A stretch of DNA of 64,000 nucleotides from NCBI GenBank assembly GCA_030683705.1, contig JAUXPP010000114.1, positions 42,532 through 106,531 of the forward strand, in the 5' to 3' direction. Below are positions 1 to 7,969 of this stretch, piece by piece. The notes beneath the pieces were generated by a model. That model searched no databases, was not told where the DNA came from, and worked only from the letters and a program-made list of their open reading frames with translations. The stretch is from Polaromonas sp. Lineage in GTDB: Bacteria > Pseudomonadota > Gammaproteobacteria > Burkholderiales > Burkholderiaceae_C. The translations under genes and the position numbers were made by a program. Position 1 is the first letter of the stretch, and every line of letters begins with the position of its first letter.

Positions 1-196
1 CCATGGCCGCGGCAAAAATGCCGGCACCCACCACAGCGCCCGCATCGCCGCGCTGCACGGCAGCCCCCAGCAGGAAAGGTGTCGCCACCAGCACCGCGAG
101 CAGGGCCAGCCCGTGGCTGATGCTGTTGGCGATTTCCTCGCCCAGGGCCTGCGCCCTGTCCTGCCCGGCAGGCACAGGCTGTGCCAGGGCGTTCAT
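1..196 (-). CDS. TrhA/hemolysin III family membrane protein, N-terminal part (runs off left edge)
   Basis: Only about the first 65 codons lie in the window; the gene continues past position 1. The visible protein starts MNALAQPVPAG and then contains GEEIANSISHGLALLAVLV, the N-terminal motif of the hemolysin III / TrhA (PAQR-like) family of seven-helix inner-membrane proteins, in which the first helix follows an E-x-x-N-x-x-S-H-G signature. The ATG (196-194) overlaps the TGA of the upstream DUF349 gene as ATGA, so translation is probably coupled. The family takes part in membrane homeostasis and is not a proven toxin. The family call rests on the N-terminal motif only. Confidence 0.75.
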   Translation of the reverse strand, partial: MNALAQPVPAGQDRAQALGEEIANSISHGLALLAVLVATPFLLGAAVQRGDAGAVVGAGIFAAAM

Positions 197-3021
197 CGTT
201 TCAGCAAGGCCTTCAACACATTCTGCAAGCGCCGCACATGCGCCGCGTCATGCGGCGCGGCCAGCACCCTGGCGGTGTCTTCCGCCCAGGTCTGCGCTGG
301 TGCGGGCTCATTGCGTTTGGTCAGCAGCACCAGTTGCAGCATGCGGCGCGCGCTCAGCTGTTCGGCCGGGGTCGGCAGCTCGGCGGCGATTTCCAGGCGC
401 AGCAGGGTTTCTGCGGCATCGCCTTTCGGCGGCGACGACAGCGCTTTCATCCACGCGCTGCGTGCGGCCGGGGTCACCAGCTTGCCCAGCGCCTGGGCGT
501 CCGGCAACAGCGCCGGGTCGCGTTTTTCCCAGGCCGTCAGCAAGTTGGTCAGCACTTCGCCGTGCGCCTGTTCCGACAGCTTGCGCAAAGCCTGTTGCGC
601 ATGCTCGAACGCTTCGCGCTGCGCGCGGAAGGCCGCATCGCCCAGACGCGGGCCGCGTTCTTCATACGCCGGCCTGTCGCTGAAACGGCCCTCGCGCTCG
701 GGGCGGTAAGGCTCGAACTTGTTGTCGGCGGGACGGTTGCCGCGTCCGTCGGGCTTGCCGCCACCGGGGCGCGCGTCCTTGCGGTCGCCGAACTTGCCAC
801 CGCGGCCCGCCGGAGCGGCCTCGGCCTTGCGCATGCCGGGGCGGTCGTCGCCGCGCATGGCGACCACCGGCTTGGCCGGTTTTGGCGGTGGTGCAGCGGG
901 AGCTGGCGCGGCCTCGGCCGGTGCTTCGCTGCCCTCGTCTGCCGCAGGCTGCTCGGATGCGGCCGACGCCTCAGGAGCATCAGCAGCTTCAGATCCTTCT
1001 GCTATGGTTTCAGGAGCTGCCTGCGCAGGCGTATCGGGCGCCAGGGCCTGATTTGATTCATCATTTGGGGCTGCGGCGGCAGCTGCAGCCGGTGCAGGGG
1101 CGGCAGGCGCCGGCGCTGCGGCCGGCTTGAACTGGCCGCGCAGTCCGGCTTCCAGATCAGCCATCGCGACCCGGATTTTCTGCACGTCGCCGCTGGCGTT
1201 GGCGGCGTCCAGCGCTTTCGACAACTCCAGCACCAGGCGGTCATGTTCACCCAGCGCCGATGCGGCTTTTTCGCGCTCGGCCGTCTTGCGCTGGAAGGCG
1301 TCGTCGATCGGCTTGCGGAAAGCGTCCCAGAGTTTTTGCTCCTGCTTGCGCTCGATAGGCACACCCTGCGCCTCGTGCTGCCAGCGCTGCTGCAAGTGCT
1401 TGACGGCGTCGATGCGCAATTGCGGCTCGGCGCCCAGCAGCTGGGCTTCCTCGATCATGGCCTTGCGGCGCGCCAGACTGTCGGCGCGCGCGGCCTTCAG
1501 CGCAGCGTCGGCCTTGTCCATCGCGGCTTTCCATTGCGGCTGGATTTCGGCAAAGGCTTTTTCGCTCAGGTGGCCGGCGGCCGTCCACTTCTCGACAAAA
1601 CCGTTGAGGCTTCGAATCTGGTGTTTCCAGTCGGTGTTGCCCTGGTTGGCCTCGGCCCAGGCCAGCACCTCGTCGATCAGCAGGCGGCGCTCGGCCTTGA
1701 CCGCCTCGGTCTGCTCCTTGACTTTGTCCAGCCAGGCCTCGACCACCTTGTGCGCTTCGTTGCAGGCATCGTCAAAACGTTTCCACAAGGCGTGGTTGGG
1801 CGTGCCGCCCTGGTCGCTGGTTTTCCAGAGCTCGCGCATCGCGCGCAAGGCTTCCTGCTGCTTGCGGCCGCCCAGCGGCTTGGCCACCAGGGCCTCCGCC
1901 TTGGCCACCAGTTCCTCGCGGATCTGGTCGGCGCGCCAGCGTTGCCAGCCTTCGAGTTCGCCGGCGGAAGTCAGCGCCGCATGGGCCGCGGCCTCCAGCG
2001 TGCTGTCGATGTTGCGGATGTTGTCCTTGAGCGCCTGGCGCAGTTCGGCCGCGACCTTGGGCGTGGACTTGCCGTGGCCTTCGGTGACTTCATGCTCGAG
2101 TTTGGCCAGCGCGGCCTGCACGATGGCGCTTGATTTTTCGCGCATCTCCTTGAGCACGGCCGGATCGATCTTCGCCTTGGGCGCGCGCGCAGCGGGTTCG
2201 CCGGCGGCACCCTCGGCCGCACGCGGCTGGCCGCGCGCAGCGCGCAACTCGTCGGCCCAGACCGGCACCGCCGGCAGCGGCGCGGCCGCGTCTTCGGCGG
2301 CGGCGACGGCCAGCGACAGCGCGCCCTGGAAGGCCTCCCACACGGCCAGCAGCTGGCCGCGCGAGGCGTCGAGCAGCGGCGGAAACTTCGCGTCCACGCT
2401 GGCCCAGTTGGCATCCTGCGCGATCTCGTCGGCCTGGCCCTGCCAGTGCGTGACGTCGGCGCGCAGTGCGTCCCAGGCGGACTGCGCGTCGCGCCAGGGT
2501 TTGGTCGAGAGCACCTCGATGCGCTGGGCGATCAGCACGGCGGCTTCGCGCTGCACCTGGGTGCGGTGTTGCAGGTCCTCGATGGTCTTGACGCGGTCGG
2601 CGAGCTGGCCTTTCAAGCCGGCCAGCGGTTCGCGCGACAGGGGCGCACCGGCCTTGGCGGCATCGCGCTGCCAGGCCAGGGCATCGGCGAGGTTGAGTTT
2701 TTTCAGGGCCAGCAGGGCCTGGCCTTTTTCAGCCCACTCGGCGGCCACCGTCTCCTGGTTCTTCGCACGCTTGGCCTCGTCGATTTTTTCCTTCAGCGGC
2801 TTGGCCGCGCCCTTGTCGCGATTCGCGAGATCCTTGTAGACCTCGGCCATCTGCTCGGCGCTGGGCCCGGTGGACAGCCACTCACGGATGCGCGCGGTGC
2901 GCTCGCCGGAGGTCGGCGCCGAAAAGGCGCCGCCGGTCATGCCGTCCAGCGGATGGTTGGCGCCCGGTTGGGTGGACGGCGTTTTCACGGCAGAGGTATC
3001 GGGCTTGGAAGGTTTGGACAT
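193..3021 (-). CDS. DUF349 domain-containing protein, 942 aa
   Basis: A long, charged, Ala/Glu/Lys-rich, mostly helical cytoplasmic protein with repeated DUF349-type segments in its first two thirds (recurrent W-x-x-A and LWxxF patterns such as ELWKTSDQGGTPNHALWKRF and KLWDAFRKPIDDAFQRK). The last third (roughly residues 640-800) is low-complexity Ala/Pro/Glu followed by an Arg/Gly-rich tract, then a helical tail. DUF349 proteins have no settled function; a link to RNA or ribosome biology through the RG-rich tract would be inference. The low-complexity part contains a copy of the interspersed repeat (1001-1055) read in frame. The stop overlaps the start of the TrhA-like gene (ATGA). The ATG at 3021 has no strong ribosome binding site. 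Confidence 0.85.
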   Translation of the reverse strand: MSKPSKPDTSAVKTPSTQPGANHPLDGMTGGAFSAPTSGERTARIREWLSTGPSAEQMAEVYKDLANRDKGAAKPLKEKIDEAKRAKNQETVAAEWAEKGQALLALKKLNLADALAWQRDAAKAGAPLSREPLAGLKGQLADRVKTIEDLQHRTQVQREAAVLIAQRIEVLSTKPWRDAQSAWDALRADVTHWQGQADEIAQDANWASVDAKFPPLLDASRGQLLAVWEAFQGALSLAVAAAEDAAAPLPAVPVWADELRAARGQPRAAEGAAGEPAARAPKAKIDPAVLKEMREKSSAIVQAALAKLEHEVTEGHGKSTPKVAAELRQALKDNIRNIDSTLEAAAHAALTSAGELEGWQRWRADQIREELVAKAEALVAKPLGGRKQQEALRAMRELWKTSDQGGTPNHALWKRFDDACNEAHKVVEAWLDKVKEQTEAVKAERRLLIDEVLAWAEANQGNTDWKHQIRSLNGFVEKWTAAGHLSEKAFAEIQPQWKAAMDKADAALKAARADSLARRKAMIEEAQLLGAEPQLRIDAVKHLQQRWQHEAQGVPIERKQEQKLWDAFRKPIDDAFQRKTAEREKAASALGEHDRLVLELSKALDAANASGDVQKIRVAMADLEAGLRGQFKPAAAPAPAAPAPAAAAAAAPNDESNQALAPDTPAQAAPETIAEGSEAADAPEASAASEQPAADEGSEAPAEAAPAPAAPPPKPAKPVVAMRGDDRPGMRKAEAAPAGRGGKFGDRKDARPGGGKPDGRGNRPADNKFEPYRPEREGRFSDRPAYEERGPRLGDAAFRAQREAFEHAQQALRKLSEQAHGEVLTNLLTAWEKRDPALLPDAQALGKLVTPAARSAWMKALSSPPKGDAAETLLRLEIAAELPTPAEQLSARRMLQLVLLTKRNEPAPAQTWAEDTARVLAAPHDAAHVRRLQNVLKALLKR
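1001..1055 (-). repeat. Interspersed ~55-bp Comamonadaceae-type repeat, copy inside DUF349 gene
   Basis: On the plus strand this starts GCTATGGTTTCAGGAGCTGCC and ends CAGGGCCTGATTTG, matching the GCTAYnnTTTnnnAGCTGC ... GGGCYnGAnnnnAAAT pattern of the other copies in the window. It lies in the low-complexity linker of the DUF349 protein and keeps the reading frame open. Confidence 0.6.
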
Positions 3022-3263
3022 GGGGAACGCAGCGTAAAAATTAAAAAGGCCTGGCCGGGAAGAAGTTGCGGGCTGAATGCGGCGGGGGCGGGTAAGGCCC
3101 CGGCGCTGCAGGGCGGCCAGCGATGGCGGTCCGGACGGGTGGGAAGGGATCAGTGAGCGGGAAACATACGGACCATGGCTCTCAAAAAGACTCTCAGAAG
3201 GCTCTCAAGGCCGGGACACGCCCGCACTTTAAAAATTAGGCACAACCGGTATTTTCGCTGTTT

Positions 3264-6200
3264 TTACGGCATCGCCAAATTAAGCTCCGCACGCGGTGTC
3301 CATTTGCCGTCCGGCGGCACGGTTTTGGCGGCGCCGAGAAAGAGCCTGGCCGGTGCCAGATCGCGGCCCGCCAGGTAGTCCTTGACGGCCACGCTGCGCC
3401 GCAAGGCCAGCTCGCGCATCGCGTCCTCGCTCACCGCGATGTCGGCCAGCAACAGCTTTTCCATCTCGGCGGGCGGCAGGTCTTTGGCCAGTCCGACGAT
3501 GTTGCGCGGCTTGGTGATGTCGGCGCGTTTGTAGACTTCCTTGAGCAGCGCGGGATATTCGGCCGGGCTCACGCTCAGCCCGGCCAGGGCCGTGCTGCCC
3601 TGGGCCACCAGGCCGCGGCGTTTTTCGGCGCGCAACAACTGGTTCAGGCGTTCGCGCCGGTAGCCCTCGCGTTCGGCCTCCAGGCTGGCGGTACCGACCA
3701 CGGTGAGTTGCAGCGCCGGGCGATCCGTCAGCGCCTTGGCCACCTTGTCGAGCCCGGCGGTGGCCTCGGGCGCCAGCCGCGCGCTGCCCGGTGCAAAACC
3801 GACGCTGGCCAGTTCCTCCCCACCGCCGCCGAAGGCACCGGCCAGCAGGCTGAAGGGCGCGGTGATGGCCTTGACGATGACGTTGAGGATCACCTTGACG
3901 ATGACCGGGCCGAGGCTGAACTGCGGGTCGTTGAGCGAGCCGCTGATCGGCAGGTCGATGTCGATCACGCCGTTGCGGTCGGCCAGCAGCGCCACGGCCA
4001 GCTTGACCGGCAGGCTGGCCGTCGAACCCTCGACTTTGTCGCCGAAGCTGAGCTGGTTCAGCACCACCTTGTTGTTCGCCGTGAGCTGCCCGTCGGGCTG
4101 CACCACATAGCTGACGTCGACACTGAGCTTGCCGCGGTTGATGCCGTAACCCGAGTACTTGATGGCATACGGCGACAGCGGCGGCAACTCCAGGTCGCGC
4201 ACCTTGCCCTGAACGTCGAGCGCCAGCGGCTGCGCCAGCGGATTGAGCTTGCCGCTGATCTCCAGCGAGGCCGTGCCTTCGGCGCGTCCGCGCAGTTCCA
4301 GGTCGGCCATGGCAGGCGCGCCGGCTGCGGGCGCCGATGAAAACGCGCTGAGCTTGCCGCTGAGTTCGCTGAGGTTGGCCGAGTAGTTGGGTTTGACAAA
4401 ACGGTCGGAAAACAGCACCCGGCCGTTGATCAGCGTCATCGGGCCGACATTGATGACAGGCGCCAGCGCCGCCGCATCCCCGGCTTTTGCATTGATTTGG
4501 CCTGCAGCGCTTGCCGGGCGTGCATCAGCAGCTCCTGATTTTGTAGCAACCAGGCCCTGCGCCGGAGGCGGCTTGAGCAGGTCCTGCAGGTTGATGCGGC
4601 CTTCCGGCGTAACGATCACCCGCGCAAAAAAGTCGCTCAGCACGGTTTCGCGCACATCCACCCGCGTGGCTGTCGCCGGCGCCAGCGCCAGCTTCAGGCC
4701 GCGCAGGTTCAGCGCCTTCCAGGCCAGCAGGCCCTCGCTGGGCGCCAGCGTGTTGGAGCGGAATTCTTCCAGCGCCACGTCGCCGGCCAGTTGCGCCTGC
4801 GGCCCGGCCGGCGTCTGGCGCCAGCCGACACGGCCGCGGAAGCTGGCGTCGGCACGCAGCAGGTCGATGTTGAGCTGCTCACCGAAGTAGGGCTCGAAGG
4901 CCTGCACCGGCATGCGTTGCAACACCAGCTGGCCCTGGGCCTGCAGCGGTGCCAGCCCCAGGCTGCCCTTGAAATCCAGCTTGCCGGGCTCGAACCGGCC
5001 CGCCGCCAGCTGCAGCGAGGCGCTCAGCGGCATCGGTTGGGCGGCCTGCGCTCGCGCCGCCGGCCGCTCATCGAGCAGCAGCCCCTGCAGTTGCGCCTTG
5101 ATGCCACTCACCTCGAAGGCTACCGGCTTGCTGTTGGAGCGGTCGGAAAACGACATGGCACCGCCGTCCACCGACACCTCGCCGATCGCCACCCCCCAGG
5201 CCGGCGCGCCGGCCGACGCTGGCGGCGGCGCGGCCTGCCCACGCGCCGCCATCCAGCGCTGGTACATCCAGCGCCTGTCGGCATCCCGGTCGACCCGGGC
5301 TTTGGGCCGGGTCAGGCGCATGCTGGCCGCCTTGAAGGTCTGGCCGGCGACGTCGATGTCCATGCCGGCAATATCGACGCGTTGTACCGACACCAGCGAG
5401 GTTTTGCCTTCGGCCAGCAGGATGCCCTGCAGCGCGAGCTGGGGCGAGCTGATCGTCAGCAGTTGCGGCTTGCCGCCGGCCGCCGCCTGCCAACGAATGC
5501 CGAGCTCGGCATCGAGCTGGCCATTCAGCGCGGGCAGCAGGAACTGGCCGATGTACTTGGCCGCCATGTCCAGCGGCCAGGCCGCCAGCGTCGCCTTGAC
5601 ATCGGCAGCGGCATCGGTGGCGCTGCCGCTGAAGCTCAGCAGCGCAGGCGTCGCCGCCGGTGCCGGCGCGGCGATCCCGGCCTGGACCGCTTTCCGGCGG
5701 GCGGCTGCGGGCGGCGCGGCGGCAGCCACCGCGGCCGCGTCCAGCGCGATGGCGCCCTTGAACTGCAAGGGCGCGCTGGCCGAAAACGGAAAGCGGATCG
5801 CCGACGCGTCCAGCACCAGCCCATTCAGGCGGATCTGCGCGGGCGAGGCCAGGCTTTGGTCCAGCCAGTTGACGAGGCCACCACGCACGGCCAGGCTGGC
5901 GACCTCCACTTTCCACGGCGCGCGGGCCGCCGCGGGAGGCGCGGCGCTGGGGGTGGCGGGTCCGGACGCTGCCGGGCCTGGTGCATTTTTTTGGCCTTCA
6001 GCCCTTGCCGGACGTGCGTCCGCAGCTATGGTTTTGGTAGCAATCGGGGGGCCGGCCGGCAGCAGGTTCAACTGGCCACTGCGATCACGCGTGAGGTTGA
6101 GCACCGGCGAGGTGAGCAGCACCGACGACAGCCGGACCACCTGCTCCAGCGGCCGGACCTCGTCCATCACCACATGCAGGCGCTCGAAGCCCAGCAGTTC

Positions 6201-7163
6201 CGGGGCGGATGCCGGCGCGCCGGCGGCGCCCAGCAGGCGAACCTGCTCGGCCGTCAGCGTGCCGGACAAGCGGACCACGGGTGCTGGCGCCTGTTCAAAG
6301 GCGACCTTGATGTCGGCATGGAGGACGCCGCCCTGCAGCCGCAGCGGCAGGCTGGCCGGCAGGTAGCCCAGATAAGGCTGCAGGTCCAGCGCCTTGAGCC
6401 GGAAGCTGGCGTCGGTCTTGCGGGTCTCGGCAAAGGGCGTGCCTTCGGCGGCGCTGTCGAAGCGGCTGCCATTGAGCGCGAAGCTCAGGCGCGGCGCGGT
6501 CCGGATGTCGCGCTGCGAACGCAGGTTGCTCAAAAAGGGCACGGACAGGCTCAGCTCCCGCAGCTCGTGGTTCTTGCGCACCGACAGGTCGTTGAAGTCG
6601 GCGCGCCCCCCCGTCAGCACCAGGTTGTGGAGCGCAAAACGCGGCGGTTTTCCGGCCGGCTCATCCGGCGCGGGTGTCAGGCGCTGCACGATGTCGTCGA
6701 TGTCGTAACGTCCCTGCCCCAGATGTGTCAGCGACAGCACCGGGTCCTCGACCTGGATGGCGTCCACCACGGGCGCCAGCCGCAGCAGGGACTGCAGCTC
6801 TGCATCTATATAGAGACGCTTGATGCGGAACTGGGGCGCTTCCTGGGCAAGCCCGGGCGACACCGGGGAAACGCCGGCCTTCGCAAGAGCGAGGTCGTGC
6901 AGCGTGAGTTCCAGCGACCAGGGCTGGAAATCCACCTTGCCCACGGTCAGCTGGCGGCCCAGCTTTTCCGATCCGGTTTTCTCCAGCTGCCACTTCAGCA
7001 GGCCGGGCACCGCGGCCCAGGCCAGCGCCCAGACCAGCAGCAGGCTGCCAGTTGCCCACGCCAGGCGGCGCTGCCAGAGCGGGGATCGCATCACGGAATC
7101 GGCGCGGGCCGGCAGGCCACGCCAGAAAAGGGACCCGCGCCCCCACATCTCTTTGCTTGTCAT
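3264..7163 (-). CDS. DUF748 (AsmA-like) envelope protein, 1299 aa
   Basis: A very long protein with one N-terminal membrane anchor (about residues 30-48, ATGSLLLVWALAWAAVPG) followed by a large beta-rich region typical of AsmA/DUF748 proteins, with repeated LxLxxLxL and GxVxFSDR motifs (for example GGAMSFSDRS and GRVLFSDRF). The C-terminus carries an OmpA-like segment (VGFAPGSARLAPEATAGLDKVAKAL). AsmA-like proteins bridge the periplasm and are linked to lipid transport and outer-membrane homeostasis; the exact role here is unknown. Two Ala-rich linkers with the similar peptides ATKSGAADARPASAAGQ and ATKTIAADARPARAEGQ are translated copies of the interspersed repeat. I chose the ATG at 7163; a TTG at 7193 and an ATG at 7091 are alternatives, and none has a clear ribosome binding site. 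Confidence 0.85.
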   Translation of the reverse strand: MTSKEMWGRGSLFWRGLPARADSVMRSPLWQRRLAWATGSLLLVWALAWAAVPGLLKWQLEKTGSEKLGRQLTVGKVDFQPWSLELTLHDLALAKAGVSPVSPGLAQEAPQFRIKRLYIDAELQSLLRLAPVVDAIQVEDPVLSLTHLGQGRYDIDDIVQRLTPAPDEPAGKPPRFALHNLVLTGGRADFNDLSVRKNHELRELSLSVPFLSNLRSQRDIRTAPRLSFALNGSRFDSAAEGTPFAETRKTDASFRLKALDLQPYLGYLPASLPLRLQGGVLHADIKVAFEQAPAPVVRLSGTLTAEQVRLLGAAGAPASAPELLGFERLHVVMDEVRPLEQVVRLSSVLLTSPVLNLTRDRSGQLNLLPAGPPIATKTIAADARPARAEGQKNAPGPAASGPATPSAAPPAAARAPWKVEVASLAVRGGLVNWLDQSLASPAQIRLNGLVLDASAIRFPFSASAPLQFKGAIALDAAAVAAAAPPAAARRKAVQAGIAAPAPAATPALLSFSGSATDAAADVKATLAAWPLDMAAKYIGQFLLPALNGQLDAELGIRWQAAAGGKPQLLTISSPQLALQGILLAEGKTSLVSVQRVDIAGMDIDVAGQTFKAASMRLTRPKARVDRDADRRWMYQRWMAARGQAAPPPASAGAPAWGVAIGEVSVDGGAMSFSDRSNSKPVAFEVSGIKAQLQGLLLDERPAARAQAAQPMPLSASLQLAAGRFEPGKLDFKGSLGLAPLQAQGQLVLQRMPVQAFEPYFGEQLNIDLLRADASFRGRVGWRQTPAGPQAQLAGDVALEEFRSNTLAPSEGLLAWKALNLRGLKLALAPATATRVDVRETVLSDFFARVIVTPEGRINLQDLLKPPPAQGLVATKSGAADARPASAAGQINAKAGDAAALAPVINVGPMTLINGRVLFSDRFVKPNYSANLSELSGKLSAFSSAPAAGAPAMADLELRGRAEGTASLEISGKLNPLAQPLALDVQGKVRDLELPPLSPYAIKYSGYGINRGKLSVDVSYVVQPDGQLTANNKVVLNQLSFGDKVEGSTASLPVKLAVALLADRNGVIDIDLPISGSLNDPQFSLGPVIVKVILNVIVKAITAPFSLLAGAFGGGGEELASVGFAPGSARLAPEATAGLDKVAKALTDRPALQLTVVGTASLEAEREGYRRERLNQLLRAEKRRGLVAQGSTALAGLSVSPAEYPALLKEVYKRADITKPRNIVGLAKDLPPAEMEKLLLADIAVSEDAMRELALRRSVAVKDYLAGRDLAPARLFLGAAKTVPPDGKWTPRAELNLAMP
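4491..4550 (-). repeat. Interspersed ~55-bp repeat, copy inside DUF748 gene (distal)
   Basis: Read on the minus strand it begins GTTGCTACAAAATCAGGAGC and ends with GGCCAAATCAAT, the same order of blocks as the intergenic copies. It is translated as an Ala-rich linker ending AADARPASAAGQINA and keeps the frame open. Confidence 0.7.
5983..6044 (-). repeat. Interspersed ~55-bp repeat, copy inside DUF748 gene (proximal)
   Basis: This is a second copy in the same gene, same orientation and same reading frame as the copy at 4491-4550, giving the near-identical peptide IATKTIAADARPARAEGQ. Blocks seen on the minus strand are GATTGCTACCAAAACCATAG and AAGGGCTGAAGGCCAAAAAAA. Confidence 0.7.
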
Positions 7164-7234
7164 AAGCGTCGAGTCTTGGCGGCCTGCGCGCAAAGGTCAA
7201 TGATTTTCTGCGCAGATAAGCGCCTGCACCAATG

Positions 7235-7264
7235 AAAAACCCCGGGCAGCAGGGCTGACCGGGG
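7235..7264 (-). terminator. Rho-independent terminator on the minus strand, upstream of the DUF748 gene
   Basis: Arms CCCCGG (7240-7245) and CCGGGG (7259-7264) pair, with an inner CAG/CTG stem (7247-7249 with 7255-7257) closing a five-base loop. On the minus strand the hairpin is followed directly by TTTTT (7239-7235). It faces into the DUF748 gene about 70 bases before its ATG, so it must end some other transcript or act as a leader terminator. Confidence 0.7.
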
Positions 7265-7398
7265 CTGACGGCGGACATGATGTCCATGCCGTCTGGCTTC
7301 GCAAAGAAGAGAAGTTCGTCTCCAGTGCGATGAAAGCAAGTGATTGCTCTCAGGTTGACCGGGATTGGTTACCCGGCTGATGCTTGAGGTACTCAAGC
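7235..7398 (-). ncRNA. Candidate small RNA or structured leader ending at the terminator
   Basis: A perfect nested hairpin (7267-7293: GACGGC/GCCGTC outside, GGAC/GTCC inside) lies just before the terminator hairpin on the minus strand. A weak sigma-70-like promoter could sit upstream: TTGCAT (7433-7428) and TAATCT (7410-7405) with 17 bases between. No convincing reading frame explains the transcript. It could be an independent sRNA of about 160 nt or the attenuated leader of the DUF748 gene. The promoter call is weak; the terminator is the solid part. Confidence 0.3.
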
Positions 7399-7399
7399 A
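7381..7399. promoter_or_regulatory. Perfect 8-bp inverted repeat near the predicted sRNA start
   Basis: TGCTTGAG (7381-7388), spacer GTA, CTCAAGCA (7392-7399). It overlaps the predicted start of the minus-strand transcript, so it could be an operator or the 5' hairpin of the RNA. Confidence 0.35.
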
Positions 7400-7780
7400 A
7401 CTGCAGATTAAACCTCGCGCACCGGGCATGCAAGCCAATATTTGTAATCAAAAAATGCCCGGCGATTGCGGTTTTCTTGGCAGCTTTACATCTTGGCAAC
7501 AGGTCGGGATTTTGTCCTACAGACAGACGGGAAACCGTAGCGCTGCGCCTTTTTCCAGGGTTCGCTGGAATGCTCCAGCGTTTTCTGCAAAAACGCTGCA
7601 AAGCCTTGAAGTAGCTGGACTTTACTGGCGAAACATACAGCCCATTTCCTGGACACCAGGGAATTCCGGCCGGCTTAGGGAGCTTGGTCAAAAACGGCCG
7701 TAAGTACCTGAAACCGCGGCTTTGGCTTGAAATTAGCCGATTTGAGATTGATATTGATATATAAATTCAGTTTAATATTA
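7400..7780. other. Gene-poor stretch with two mutually exclusive hairpins
   Basis: I see no credible gene here; short open frames on both strands have no ribosome binding site or recognisable product. It holds hairpin A (CGCTGGA 7563-7569 with TCCAGCG 7574-7580) and hairpin B (CAGCGTTTT 7576-7584 with AAAACGCTG 7590-7598). The two share CAGCG at 7576-7580, so only one can form at a time. The right end (7735-7780) is AT-rich and leads into the promoter at 7781. Confidence 0.5.
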
Positions 7781-7810
7781 TTGACAAGTTATTTAGACGC
7801 CTCATAGAAT
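7781..7810 (+). promoter_or_regulatory. Sigma-70 promoter for the lytic transglycosylase gene
   Basis: A perfect -35 TTGACA (7781-7786), an 18-base spacer and -10 TAGAAT (7805-7810) lie in a locally AT-rich stretch. The implied 5' leader is about 150 nt long before the ATG at 7970. Confidence 0.75.
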
Positions 7811-7969
7811 TCGCCGTCCCGAGAAAACCAAGGGACAACCCGAACCCGCTGCCGAACCCGGCAAAGTCAGACAAGGGGTCCCTACCCCCAAGGCCACGGC
7901 CCTGGTTTGATGGCGACCCAATCAAAGTGTGACGGCTCCAAACAGCCGCCGCACGTAGAAAGGAGTGCT

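Noticed and set aside
1127..2839. A plus-strand open frame of 570 codons opposite the DUF349 gene
   Set aside because: Ser/Ala/Arg-rich shadow of the real gene with no recognisable motif.
4791..7235. A plus-strand open frame of more than 800 codons opposite the DUF748 gene
   Set aside because: It is antisense to a well-supported gene, Arg/Gln/Gly-rich as expected for a GC-rich shadow frame, and has no domain.
7350..7703. Short open frames on both strands upstream of the lytic transglycosylase
   Set aside because: No ribosome binding site, no recognised product, and the two strands overlap each other.
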